From Candidatus Uabimicrobium amorphum (GTDB lineage Bacteria; Planctomycetota; Uabimicrobiia; Uabimicrobiales; Uabimicrobiaceae): 64,000 nt of DNA. Both the position numbers and the translations under genes were made by a program. The notes beneath the pieces were generated by a model. The model was not told where the DNA came from. It was given only the letters and a program-made list of their open reading frames with translations, and did no database searches. Positions 46,277-55,140 of this stretch are shown here, piece by piece. Numbering within the stretch: position 1 is the first letter of the stretch; the number at the start of each line of letters is the position of its first letter. The DNA lies in assembly GCF_009002475.1 (NCBI RefSeq), contig NZ_AP019860.1, positions 1,674,001-1,738,000 on the forward strand. The letters run 5' to 3'.

Positions 46277-47413
46277 GTGAAAACAATACAAAACAAATCA
46301 CTACAAGATATAGAGGAAAATACTACTTATGTCTGCTGTGCTTTCTATGTGGACGAAGAAGTAAATTATTCTGCTAAAAATTGCCATTTTATAGACTGTA
46401 GTTTCAGATCTAGCATACGTTTTGACAAAATAGAAAATTGCGCCTTTAAAAATTGTGGATTTTCTAACCAATTTTGGCTTCTACTACACGGGAAAAAATT
46501 AACAGAGATACCAAAAGAGATATTCCAACTTCAAAATCTTACGGGATTACACCTGAGGAACAACCACATAACAAAGATTCCAAAAGAGATAGGCAAACTG
46601 CAAAACCTTATTGAGCTAGATCTGGGTAATAACCACATAACGAAGATTCCAAAAGAGATAGGTAAATTACAAAATCTTATTGAGCTAGATCTGAGTAACA
46701 ATCACATAACAAAAATTCCGCAAGAGATAGGAAAACTTCAAAATCTTACGAATCTTTGTATATCTTCTAATCAACTAACAGAGATTCCAAAGGAGATATT
46801 GCAACTTCAAAATCTTACGAGCCTCTCTTTGTACCGTAACTGGCTGACGGAAATCCCAAAAGAGATAGGAAAACTCAAAAATCTTACGAGCCTCTCTTTA
46901 TACCTTAACTGGCTGACAAAAATCCCAAAAGAGATAGGAAAACTTCAAAATCTTATTGGGCTCGATTTGGGTAACAACCAGATCACGAAGATTCCAAAAG
47001 AGATAGGCAAACTTCAAAACCTTACTGTCCTCTCTTTAGCTAGCAACCACATAAAGAAGATTCCAGAGGAGATATTCCAACTTCAAAATCTTACGAACCT
47101 CTATTTAGGCAATAATAAGGTAACAGAGATCTCAAAAGAAATAGGAAAACTTCAAAATCTTACTCTTATCTATTTACAGGACAACAAGATCACAAAAATC
47201 CCAAAGGAAATAGGGAATCTTCAAAATCTTACTCATCTCTACTTATTTTCTAATGAGATAACAGAAATTCCAAAAGAAATAGGACAACTACAAAATATTA
47301 CTTATATCGATTTGCACCACAACCAAAATCACTTAAAAAAAATAAAACGTCAAATGAAAAAATTAAAACGCCAAATGGAAAAAATGCTACCAAACTGCGA
47401 AATAAAATTTTAG
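46277..47413 (+). CDS. leucine-rich-repeat protein, cytosolic type
   Basis: The protein has 378 residues from GTG 46277 (AAGGAT upstream). The N-terminal 75 residues are Cys-rich with pentapeptide-like CHFIDCSF and CAFKNCGF. About twelve to thirteen LRRs of 23 residues follow, with the pattern LTEIPKEIGKLQNL...L.L..N, ending in a Lys-rich helix. No signal peptide. The LRRs are nearly identical, which implies recent internal expansion. The 3' end (from 47381) is repeated twice more downstream within array 2. Confidence 0.85.
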   Translation: MKTIQNKSLQDIEENTTYVCCAFYVDEEVNYSAKNCHFIDCSFRSSIRFDKIENCAFKNCGFSNQFWLLLHGKKLTEIPKEIFQLQNLTGLHLRNNHITKIPKEIGKLQNLIELDLGNNHITKIPKEIGKLQNLIELDLSNNHITKIPQEIGKLQNLTNLCISSNQLTEIPKEILQLQNLTSLSLYRNWLTEIPKEIGKLKNLTSLSLYLNWLTKIPKEIGKLQNLIGLDLGNNQITKIPKEIGKLQNLTVLSLASNHIKKIPEEIFQLQNLTNLYLGNNKVTEISKEIGKLQNLTLIYLQDNKITKIPKEIGNLQNLTHLYLFSNEITEIPKEIGQLQNITYIDLHHNQNHLKKIKRQMKKLKRQMEKMLPNCEIKF

Positions 47414-48157
47414 GTACATAGGTTGTGTTAACTCGGGTAAGTGCCAGACTCGGGTACATAAAATGCTACCAAACTGCGAAATAAAATTTTAGGTACATAG
47501 GTTGTGTTAACTCGGGTAAGTGCCAGACTCGGGTACATAATGTTAACTCGGGTAAGACATAGGTTGTGTTAACTCGGGTAAGTGCCAGACTCGGGTACAT
47601 AATGTTAACTCGGGTAAGTGCCAGACTCGGGTAAGTGCCAGACTCGGGTACATAAAATGCTACCAAACTGCGAAATAAAATTTTAGGTACATAGGGTGTG
47701 TTAACTCAGGTAAGTGCCAGACTCGGGTACATAGTTAAGTGCCAAACTCGGGTTGTCGTTTCGGATAAAATTCGGTTACGTGTTAAGTGCCAAACTCGGG
47801 TTGTCGTTTCGGATAAAATTCGGTTACGTGTTAAGTGCCAAACTCGGGTTGTCGTTTCGGATAAAATTCGGTTACGTGTTAAGTGCCAAACTCGGGTTGT
47901 CGTTTCGGATAAAATTCGGTTACGTGTCAGACTGAGGTTGTCGCTGAGGTTGTCGTAGGTCTGTTAATTTGTGTAAGTGCCTGACTCGTTTAAATAAGAA
48001 TAGGCAAAAACTCCGAGTATCAACATTCATGTAATAAATTTTTCAAATATTGGATTCAACAACAATAAATTTTAAAACTGCGTTCAAACAAGATTGTAAG
48101 AAGCTCATTTTTTAAACGTGGACAGATTTTTGGTGCTAAAATCTTCAGGCACTAAAG
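47414..48157. repeat. REP-like array 2 with copied LRR gene end
   Basis: This gene-free region is filled to about 47998 by repeats. The core gtgccagact is at 47441, 47520, 47582, 47618, 47635 and 47714, usually followed by cgggta. A 42-base block from the LRR gene's 3' end (47381-47422) recurs at about 47460 and 47654. The first two copies extend over about 79 bases. The last 160 bases, up to the RAYT stop, show nothing. Confidence 0.9.
47735..47926. repeat. 48-bp tandem repeat, four copies
   Basis: Units start at 47735, 47783, 47831 and 47879, each beginning ttaagtgccaaactcgggtt. They look identical. The core is a one-base variant (gccaaact) of the family core. Because 48 is a multiple of three, it creates open frames with repeated peptides, which are not genes. 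Confidence 0.95.
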
Positions 48158-48874
48158 TCAAGTTTTGAATTTCCTCAAACAATATGTTTCTTGATCAATG
48201 CTATAAGTTTTACGATTTTTGTAATATTTATGAGATGAACATTTTATGATGACTTCTTTGACAAACGACTCTGAGCCAAATATGAGTCCATAAGTTACCT
48301 GTGGTTGTCTGGAGAGTAGACCTTTTTGCACCATTTTTTCTTCCATCATGGAAGTATACTTCTTCTGCCGATCTTGTGCCGTGCTGCTCAATCTCAAGTA
48401 GACTTCATGGTAGTCAATTTTGATGGGCCCTTTGCATCCAGAGTGTTGGTTATAACTACTCCATTTCCAATCTTTTGGATGTTTGGTTACACCATTTCTA
48501 GTCATGTTCAACTCAATATAAAAAATGCTATTCAATAGCTGAGTTTCTGACTCAATAATCGTTGAATAAAAGCGCTCACCCCAAAAATGCCCTGTTCTTT
48601 TGTGCCGACGATTGTAGTTTTTCGCGTATTGCCCATTGATATACTGCATTAAGGTTGATAAATTATCTTCTGTAGGAGTCGAAAGTAGTAAGTGGACGTG
48701 GTTACGGGTTAAGCAATAGGCATGTAGTTTAAAACCATATTTTTCTCGTGCTTTTTCTAACACCTTTAGATACTCTGTAAAATCTTCATCTTCTTGGAAA
48801 TAGAAGTTCTTGTTATCACAACGCGTTGTAATATGAAACAAACCATTTATCATCGAAAGTCGAATTGGGCGCAT
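48158..48874 (-). CDS. REP-associated tyrosine transposase (RAYT), copy 2
   Basis: This protein has 238 residues, the same length as copy 1 at 15482, and long stretches are identical (MINGLFH.TTRCDNKNFYF, RTGHFWGERFYST, QVTYGLIFGSES). The HUH motif NHVHLLLSTP and the Tyr in FYIELNMTRNGV are kept, so it looks active. I chose ATG 48872-48874 with AAGGAGA upstream. It sits between arrays 2 and 3 of the same repeat family. Confidence 0.9.
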   Translation of the reverse strand: MRPIRLSMINGLFHITTRCDNKNFYFQEDEDFTEYLKVLEKAREKYGFKLHAYCLTRNHVHLLLSTPTEDNLSTLMQYINGQYAKNYNRRHKRTGHFWGERFYSTIIESETQLLNSIFYIELNMTRNGVTKHPKDWKWSSYNQHSGCKGPIKIDYHEVYLRLSSTAQDRQKKYTSMMEEKMVQKGLLSRQPQVTYGLIFGSESFVKEVIIKCSSHKYYKNRKTYSIDQETYCLRKFKT

Positions 48875-49284
48875 TTGTTCTCCTTTGTAAAATAATATCA
48901 TTTTTTCTTGTTATTTTACAAATACACCCGACAAAATGAGCCTCGAGTGATCATCGAAACTGAACACTTTTGAAACAATACTATGCCGTAAGTCATTTTT
49001 TTATTTAGGCTTATCGTTTTCTTTCGTCAAGTCTGGTACCTGTAATAACGTTTTCTTTCGTCAAGTCTGGTACCTGTAATAATGTCTTCGTTTTTTTCTT
49101 TCGCTGAGCCTGACACCTGCAAACCTTACCCGCAAAAGAGTCTGGCACCTGTAAACCTTAACTGCAAAAGAGTCTGGCACCTGTAAAACCCCACCTGTAA
49201 ACAGAGTCTGGCACCTGTAAAACTCACCTGTAAAACTAATATCTTTCGTCACAACAGTAAAAAATTTGGCTATATTGACAATCT
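48875..49284. repeat. REP-like array 3: agtctggcacctgtaaa units
   Basis: Between about 49020 and 49235 lie two copies of caagtctggtacctgtaata, one gagcctgacacctgcaaacc and three exact agtctggcacctgtaaa units (49139, 49171, 49205). The core is the family core in reverse orientation. There is no gene in the interval. Confidence 0.85.
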
Positions 49285-50337
49285 CTATTTGTGCTTCAGC
49301 TTTTGCAAGTAAGAGATAGCATGCTGTATTTTGATTTGATAAAACTCTTTCTGTGGAGTTTTTGCATTTTTCATTTGCTGAGAGATCTGTTCTAAAACAG
49401 GTATAGCAGAAATAGCTTTTAATCTTACTAAACTATCTACAGTGGAAATACAAATAAATGGGTCTTCGTCTTTCAGGTATGGAATGAGGATGTCTATTGA
49501 ATTTGTACTGTTAATATGCCCTAAGATTTGTATGACATAGGGTGTTGCGGGAGAATTCGGCTTTTGTAAAATAGAGATTAATTGTTGTTGTACATTAATG
49601 GCACTTTTCACTATAGCATTAGCGGCCGCTTTTTTGACATATCCGTTCGCATCAAATAAAGCAACGATTAAATACTCTGAGGACTCTTTAGGAGATAGGG
49701 AACTGAGGAGAGCAATGCTTGCAACACGATATCCTTCGTAAGTTTCATTAAGAGTTAAAATGGCTAGATCCAGTTTTTTGGGAAAATTTTTGGATATACT
49801 TTCTTGTAATATGCGCATCTTGTTTTGATACCCTGAATTTTGGTATTCTTCGATCAAAGAGTGTTGCGTTTTTATTTTTTTTGCGTCTTGGATAATTTGC
49901 TGATATTTATTTTCTGTTCGAATAGAACTCCAATCACTGTCAACTTCTAATTTTTCGAGTTTAGTGTATCCTTTCTGGATAGTCTTTTCTAAATAGATTA
50001 AAGCATTTTTTTTATCATTTTGTAGTGCGTAAATACATCCTAAATTATAATAGCTAAATAAAGGTGGGTTATCGGTATTTGTAGCTTGTAGGTAAAAGTT
50101 TTTTGCTTTTTCGTATTTTTTAGTCACAAGATAGCAATTTCCTAAGCGATGTAAGGTCCAGCAATGGTTGGGAGCAAATTTAAGAGCAGCAGAATAATTT
50201 TGAATAGCTTCAGAATAATTTTTTTGAGAATAACAATGGCTTCCATATGTGTAAAAAAAATGGGCCATGCCTTTACTATACAGTTGACTTGCTAAAATAT
50301 GTGTAGAAAAAAGTAAAAAAAAGATGATGATTCGCAT
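49285..50337 (-). CDS. exported TPR and HEAT-like repeat protein
   Basis: The protein has 350 residues with a signal peptide (1-16). Residues about 25-130 hold three TPRs (YGSHCYSQKNYSEAIQNY, NYSAALKFAPNHCWTLHRLG). Residues about 190-340 hold HEAT/PBS-lyase-like repeats (YLIVALFDANGYVKKAAANA, LIPYLKDEDPFICISTVDSL). Both are protein-binding scaffolds. It is exported and probably periplasmic, with no enzyme domain. It lies between arrays 3 and 4. Confidence 0.8.
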   Translation of the reverse strand: MRIIIFFLLFSTHILASQLYSKGMAHFFYTYGSHCYSQKNYSEAIQNYSAALKFAPNHCWTLHRLGNCYLVTKKYEKAKNFYLQATNTDNPPLFSYYNLGCIYALQNDKKNALIYLEKTIQKGYTKLEKLEVDSDWSSIRTENKYQQIIQDAKKIKTQHSLIEEYQNSGYQNKMRILQESISKNFPKKLDLAILTLNETYEGYRVASIALLSSLSPKESSEYLIVALFDANGYVKKAAANAIVKSAINVQQQLISILQKPNSPATPYVIQILGHINSTNSIDILIPYLKDEDPFICISTVDSLVRLKAISAIPVLEQISQQMKNAKTPQKEFYQIKIQHAISYLQKLKHK

Positions 50338-50806
50338 ATAGTTCCTTTCATATCAGTTATAGCTTTTCGTTTTATTTATTATTATAGAGCGTTATCTTCG
50401 TTTTGTATTCATTTTTACGTAAGTAATTTTTAATGTTTGGGAGAACAACCAGATAAGAAAAGATGTTGGCACCATATTTAGTTTGGTAAAATGAGTGCCA
50501 GACTCAGAAACAAAGCCAAGGAATGCGTTCGGTAAGATGAGTGCCAGACTCGGAAACGAAGCCAAGGAAAACGCCGAGCATCAGACATTTAGAAAAATAA
50601 TCAAAATAATCGAGTTAAATCAGCTAAAAATGACTTCCGATTCCGATTTCGAAAAGTGCTGCAAATGCAATTCTTTATAATAAAAGGTATTCACGATAAC
50701 CTAACAATGAAGAAAATTACATATCCAGCAGAACAGGCCATATTCTTTATTTTCGGAACGGGATTAGAATTGATATAAAATTTTAAGTCTAGATCGACAT
50801 ACAGTA
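50338..50806. repeat. gene-free interval with REP-like array 4
   Basis: Two near-copies of a 46-base unit with gagtgccagactc (cores at 50495 and 50541), each followed by gaaac.aagccaagga. An open frame through it is a by-product. The remainder to 50806 shows nothing. Confidence 0.75.
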
Positions 50807-51358
50807 CTACAACTGGAAAAAGAAGTTAAAAAATATACCGATAAAAAGTACCATAAACAATATCATACACGCAAAGGCAATGACGACAACCTCAGGGCGG
50901 CGATCTTGTTGCCATTGGTCGTAGTGGTGTGTCGCTCTTTCCACGGCGGAATTTGTCAAATGGTGCATGGCTTGCTCAATTGTTGAGTTTCCCAAATTAA
51001 CTCCTTTAACCGAAAATTCTTGAGTGCCACCAATACTTGATATCGCATCCTCATCAAAAAATACAAAACTATACTCACCAACTTGAATGATGTCTTTGTG
51101 ACGAATAGGCACAGTGTTGTTGTGTACTATTTTTCCATTCACTTGTGAACCATGGGTGCTCTCATCGCAAAAAATCCAGTTTCCTTTGCGGCACAGAATG
51201 GTGGCATGGTTACTGGAGACACTTTCATTGATCAAGCTAATTGTTATATTTTTCGCCCTAGGCGATGTTCCTCGACCTATTTTGTTATCGCGATCAAACT
51301 CCAACTCGAATTTTAAATTTTTTCTTTCGTCGTAGAGACATGGCTTGATTCTTTCCAC
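50807..51358 (-). CDS. FHA domain protein with C-terminal membrane anchor
   Basis: The protein has 183 residues. The FHA domain covers about 10-110: IGRGTS, SSNHATI (Ser/His of the phosphothreonine site), STHGSQVNG and a final FVFFDE strand. A linker of about 45 residues leads to a membrane helix near 158-180, so the domain faces the cytosol. It should bind phosphothreonine made by one of the many kinases. It is the last gene of the five-gene operon beginning with the M61 peptidase. Confidence 0.88.
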   Translation of the reverse strand: MERIKPCLYDERKNLKFELEFDRDNKIGRGTSPRAKNITISLINESVSSNHATILCRKGNWIFCDESTHGSQVNGKIVHNNTVPIRHKDIIQVGEYSFVFFDEDAISSIGGTQEFSVKGVNLGNSTIEQAMHHLTNSAVERATHHYDQWQQDRRPEVVVIAFACMILFMVLFIGIFFNFFFQL

Positions 51359-51372
51359 TACCGCACCTTTCT

Positions 51373-51792
51373 TTACATCGATACATTAGACAGTTGTATA
51401 AAAGTTCCGGTAGAATGACCTACAAGATTGTCATTTCCGTCAAACAAAGACATTTCGGCAATACTTTGGCGTTTTCCATATTTAATAATTTTGCCTGTTG
51501 CCAGGAGAGAGGTTTGTTTCGCGGGGAGTAAGAAGTGAATGGACATTTCGCTAGTGGCAATCCAAAAGTTATTGGTTTCGCTATGAGCTGCCACAGTAAA
51601 CCATCCGGCGTTATCCAACATTGTGGCGTATATCCCACCATGCACTAATCCCAATGCATGGTCCAAATTAGGATTGTACGGCAAGTGTACTTTTGCATTA
51701 TTGTTCTCGTCAAAGGACAGTTTCATTCCAAATAACTGTGCAATGGGAGCTTTATTGTTGAACATATCTAATAACTTGTTTATATCACTCAT
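51373..51792 (-). CDS. PaaI-type hotdog thioesterase
   Basis: This 139-residue protein has a single hotdog domain. The signature VHGGIYATMLDNAGWF carries the catalytic HGG...D pattern of PaaI/YigI-like acyl-CoA thioesterases, and INFLLPAK-type and VGHSTGTFI strands follow. The start ATG 51790-51792 overlaps the end of the NYN gene, so translation is coupled. The acyl substrate is unknown. Confidence 0.82.
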   Translation of the reverse strand: MSDINKLLDMFNNKAPIAQLFGMKLSFDENNNAKVHLPYNPNLDHALGLVHGGIYATMLDNAGWFTVAAHSETNNFWIATSEMSIHFLLPAKQTSLLATGKIIKYGKRQSIAEMSLFDGNDNLVGHSTGTFIQLSNVSM

Positions 51793-52399
51793 AATCACCC
51801 TCTTTAAAACGAAACCATTTCATCCAGTCTTCTACAGATTCTTCATCGAGTAAAGCATCGTCCTCTTCTTGAGTTTGCTCTTCTGTATACTCGGGAACTT
51901 GTGGTAGTTTTTCATCAAAATTTTTAGGTATTTCGACTTCATCGTCGAGTCCAAATTCTTCCAACCACTCGTCAACATCATTCGTTGGTAGACTCATTTG
52001 CTTTGGTGTGGTTCTACGCTGCGTTTTTAAGAGCTCTTGTGTAAAACTTTGTGGGGAAGTTATGCTGCTGCGATTTCTTTTTGTGTACTTAATGATACGT
52101 CGATCAGCAGTAACAACCATCACATTGTTAAGATGCTTCGATAGAGAAATGATTTTTTCATCTGCTTTTCCCTGACAAATCGCGTAAATAATTTCAATCC
52201 CTTGTTGCGACGTCTGCTTCTTATATGGTCCAATACCTGCACAACCATCAAAAACGACAATTACCCGCGCAATACGCTTTTTTTGTTTAAACGATACCAC
52301 CAAATCTATTAATTTTTTACGCCGATCTTCGAGTGCACCTTCGTGATATGGCCAAGAATCATGAAACAGCAAATTATAGCCATCAATAATAACAATCAT
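51785..52399 (-). CDS. YacP-like NYN domain nuclease-like protein
   Basis: The protein has 204 residues. The N-terminal NYN (PIN-like) domain has VIIDGYNLLF with its metal-binding Asp and Asn, VVFDGCAG, and DEKIISLSKHLNNVMVVTAD. This is the pattern of YacP/Rae1, a ribosome-associated ribonuclease. The last 60 residues are acidic and unlike B. subtilis YacP. It overlaps the thioesterase gene and starts 5 bases after the MBL gene. Confidence 0.85.
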   Translation of the reverse strand: MIVIIDGYNLLFHDSWPYHEGALEDRRKKLIDLVVSFKQKKRIARVIVVFDGCAGIGPYKKQTSQQGIEIIYAICQGKADEKIISLSKHLNNVMVVTADRRIIKYTKRNRSSITSPQSFTQELLKTQRRTTPKQMSLPTNDVDEWLEEFGLDDEVEIPKNFDEKLPQVPEYTEEQTQEEDDALLDEESVEDWMKWFRFKEGDYE

Positions 52400-52404
52400 A
52401 ATTC

Positions 52405-53166
52405 TTACACCTCTATCTTAAGACCGTCATATGCTAGGTGCATATTCTCGGGGAGTAACTTCTCGATTTCGTCATGCAATCCCATTTGATGACTCATATG
52501 AATAAAGTACGCCTTTTGTGGCTGAAATTTTTTGATGATATCTATCGCCGCATCCAAATGAAGGTGTGTGGGATGAGGAGTTTGACGCAGTGCATCGAGA
52601 ACAATAACCTTAGAGCCTTGGATTTTTTCGTTTTCGCTTTCGGGAATAAAACTTGTATCGGTAAGATAGGTGAAATCTCCTATGCGAAAACCAAATATGG
52701 GTAATTTTCCATGTAATACTTGGAGAGGTGTAATCTCCACACCTTTGACGGAAAAAACTTTGTCTTTTATTCTAGTTATGTACACCTGTGGTGCTCCGGG
52801 GTATTGAACTTCCGAAAAGATGTAAGAGAAAACTTCGCGTAACCTTTGTTCGACTGCCGCCGAGGTATAAATGCCTATCGGTTTTTTATATTTAAAATTA
52901 AAACAGCGTACGTCGTCAAGACCTGCAATGTGGTCGTGATGGCTATGCGTAAAAAGAATACCGTCTATGTGCATAATTTTTTCACGTAATAACTGTTGGC
53001 GAAAATCGGGGCCTGTATCAATAATAATATCTTTCCCCTGGTATTCGATATAAACAGAACAACGTAATCTTTGATCTCGGTGATCCGTAGAACGGCAAAC
53101 CTTACAATCGCACATGGGAACAGGTACTCCCTGAGAAGTACCTGTCCCTAAAAAAGTAACTTTCAA
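52405..53166 (-). CDS. MBL-fold metallo-hydrolase (PhnP-like)
   Basis: The protein has 253 residues. The metallo-beta-lactamase fold has TFLGTGTSQGVPVP at the start, a Cys pair CDCKVC (zinc site in PhnP-like members), metal ligands THSHHDHIAGLDD and a later HMSH. It resembles the PhnP/YycJ phosphodiesterase branch, probably acting on cyclic phosphates or nucleic acid derivatives. It sits 9 bases after the M61 gene in the operon. Confidence 0.88.
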   Translation of the reverse strand: MKVTFLGTGTSQGVPVPMCDCKVCRSTDHRDQRLRCSVYIEYQGKDIIIDTGPDFRQQLLREKIMHIDGILFTHSHHDHIAGLDDVRCFNFKYKKPIGIYTSAAVEQRLREVFSYIFSEVQYPGAPQVYITRIKDKVFSVKGVEITPLQVLHGKLPIFGFRIGDFTYLTDTSFIPESENEKIQGSKVIVLDALRQTPHPTHLHLDAAIDIIKKFQPQKAYFIHMSHQMGLHDEIEKLLPENMHLAYDGLKIEV

Positions 53167-53175
53167 AATTTTCCC

Positions 53176-55029
53176 CTATTTTACTGGTCTGAGAATTTTC
53201 GTTAGCATATCTGGAGAGTTAGGTACACGCTCTAAATGTAAATACTTCGCTCCACCATCGTACTTTAGGGTTAAAATTTTGTATGTGTAGCGCTCAAAAA
53301 CGAGCAGTTCTATTTTACCTGTCACGATACTATTGGCAATGGCATTTTCCAAATTAGAAACAGTGAACTTTTGGCCATTGATACCTGTCACTTGCATCCC
53401 TGGTGCAATTCCCGATTGATCACCAACCATTCCTGGTATTATCTTGCGTATTTGTCCATCATAACTAAATAGTATTCCCAAAGAATCTGATGCATCTATG
53501 TACTTGCGTCGTCTCTGTAACTCTTGGAGATATCGAGACGCTTTGTTGGTGTAAATCATGCGATATCCGCACAGGTTAACTAGGTTGAGGGGTAGTTTGT
53601 CTTTAGGTTCCTTGATACGCCCTTCAATAAAATTTTTCCAATCGTACTGAACGATGTTATCCAAAATTTGGTAGACCTCTAATAAGTCGAATGCCAATGC
53701 TTGACCAGAGTTTCCTTTGCCGAAAAACTGTATGCAAAAATCATCCAAAGACTTTTCACCAAAACTACGATGGCGAATCATGGTGTCGATCTCCAACCAC
53801 AACAGTAAACCTTCATCGTAGTAGTCTTGTCCGCGGCGCCATACCCCCCAATTTTTACTTCGTTGGCGTAAGGTATAGGTGCAGACGCATGTATCTTCAA
53901 GGGGACGCCAACTACGACCTGTTTGTTTCATTAAATAATTGAGTTTACGTGTAAAACGCGGTATGTACTCCTCGGGGGTTAAGAAACCACTACGTACAGC
54001 CAGTACCTCACCAAGATATGTAGTTAACCCTTCATATATCCATAAAAGGCGCGTATCTTTATTACTATGATAATCAGGTGTATGCATGCCAATCGGGCGA
54101 CGATATTTGCCACACCACGAATGTACATACTCATGAGGCAAGAGACTTCCTACCCACCCCTTAAGACTCCAGGCGTTAAAAAAATCTTTTTCACCGATGC
54201 CATTAAGACTCGAAGACAAGTGTTCTAAACCCATAGATGGCAGACGATTGCTCATAAAGACCAGAAAATGATACTCGCGAAAATGCGGCTTAAAAAATAT
54301 TTTTTGTGCTTGTTGTACACAGCGACGGTATTTTTGGATGAGCTTTTCGGGTATATTCAAATCGCTACTTGATTCGGCAACAAGATGTAAATAATGCGGT
54401 GGAAAATTATTTACTTTTAAATCAACGGTACGAAAATATTGACCGCAAATAAGAGGACAATCGATAAGTTCCTCTAGCGTCGTTGTCTTAAAAGTAATCG
54501 TTTGCTTTTCCTGGGACTTCGTTTGCAGAGCACTCGCGTATTTCCAACCTTTAGGCAAAGTAAGTTTCGTACGAACTTTAATCTGATTGTTTTTCCAAGC
54601 GGGGTACAACAATACTGTGTTCCAGTTGATAACACCCATTTGCGAGTTCCCATAACTGTCAACCCCTGTCGAATTTCCATTCGGCTGATTGCAGATGTAA
54701 CGCAGCTTTATGCGCACTTTTTTGGTATCTTGGTCCAACTTACAAATGAAGCGAAATGGTTCATGTGAGTTGCGATGCCATTTTAATTTTTCGCCTTTCT
54801 CAGAATAAAAGTATACTCCACCAAGATTTTCCACTGGATTACGTGGTCCATGTATACCAGGAATCCATTTGGGATACCACATCACGATTTCGGTATCACT
54901 TGTATGGATTTCCATTTCTGAAGTCAAAAGACCTCTGGTTAAATCTGTTGCATCAACATGAAGAGTCATATAATCTTCTGCCTGTATAGATAGAAGAGTA
55001 GCTAAAAAAAGAGCGAGTATCAATCTCAT
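53176..55029 (-). CDS. exported M61-family metallopeptidase
   Basis: This protein has about 617 residues (ATG 55027-55029, AGGAT upstream) with a signal peptide (1-17). The N-terminal beta domain is followed by the thermolysin-like domain with HEYVH and the third ligand Glu in WIYEGLTTYLGE. The C-terminal part (about 510-600) is PDZ-like (GQIRKIIPGMVGDQSGIAPG). This matches glycyl aminopeptidase-type M61 proteins. It heads the five-gene operon and is separated from the HDAC gene by a terminator. Confidence 0.9.
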   Translation of the reverse strand: MRLILALFLATLLSIQAEDYMTLHVDATDLTRGLLTSEMEIHTSDTEIVMWYPKWIPGIHGPRNPVENLGGVYFYSEKGEKLKWHRNSHEPFRFICKLDQDTKKVRIKLRYICNQPNGNSTGVDSYGNSQMGVINWNTVLLYPAWKNNQIKVRTKLTLPKGWKYASALQTKSQEKQTITFKTTTLEELIDCPLICGQYFRTVDLKVNNFPPHYLHLVAESSSDLNIPEKLIQKYRRCVQQAQKIFFKPHFREYHFLVFMSNRLPSMGLEHLSSSLNGIGEKDFFNAWSLKGWVGSLLPHEYVHSWCGKYRRPIGMHTPDYHSNKDTRLLWIYEGLTTYLGEVLAVRSGFLTPEEYIPRFTRKLNYLMKQTGRSWRPLEDTCVCTYTLRQRSKNWGVWRRGQDYYDEGLLLWLEIDTMIRHRSFGEKSLDDFCIQFFGKGNSGQALAFDLLEVYQILDNIVQYDWKNFIEGRIKEPKDKLPLNLVNLCGYRMIYTNKASRYLQELQRRRKYIDASDSLGILFSYDGQIRKIIPGMVGDQSGIAPGMQVTGINGQKFTVSNLENAIANSIVTGKIELLVFERYTYKILTLKYDGGAKYLHLERVPNSPDMLTKILRPVK

Positions 55030-55108
55030 AACTATAATCCTAAATAAATCGTTCCGACCCACCCAAAAAACGCGTCGTTGTGATGTCTACGATGATTTTA
55101 AACGCATG

Positions 55109-55140
55109 AAAGCTATCGAAAATATATTTTCGATAGCTTT
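55109..55140 (-). terminator. 32-bp perfect palindrome, terminator of the HDAC operon
   Basis: aaagctatcgaaaata (55109-55124) and its perfect complement 55125-55140 form a 16-bp palindrome that begins at the HDAC stop codon. It ends the kinase-membrane protein-HDAC operon before the M61 promoter. Confidence 0.7.

Noticed and set aside
47735..47926. CRISPR-like array
   Set aside because: The units are contiguous and identical with no variable spacers, and there are no cas genes.
47698..47958. Open frame with a repeated 16-residue peptide
   Set aside because: It is produced by the 48-bp tandem repeat, whose length is a multiple of three. It has no ribosome site and no family, and runs through a REP-like array.
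50495..50680. 61-codon open frame
   Set aside because: It starts inside REP-like array 4 and has no ribosome site or family.
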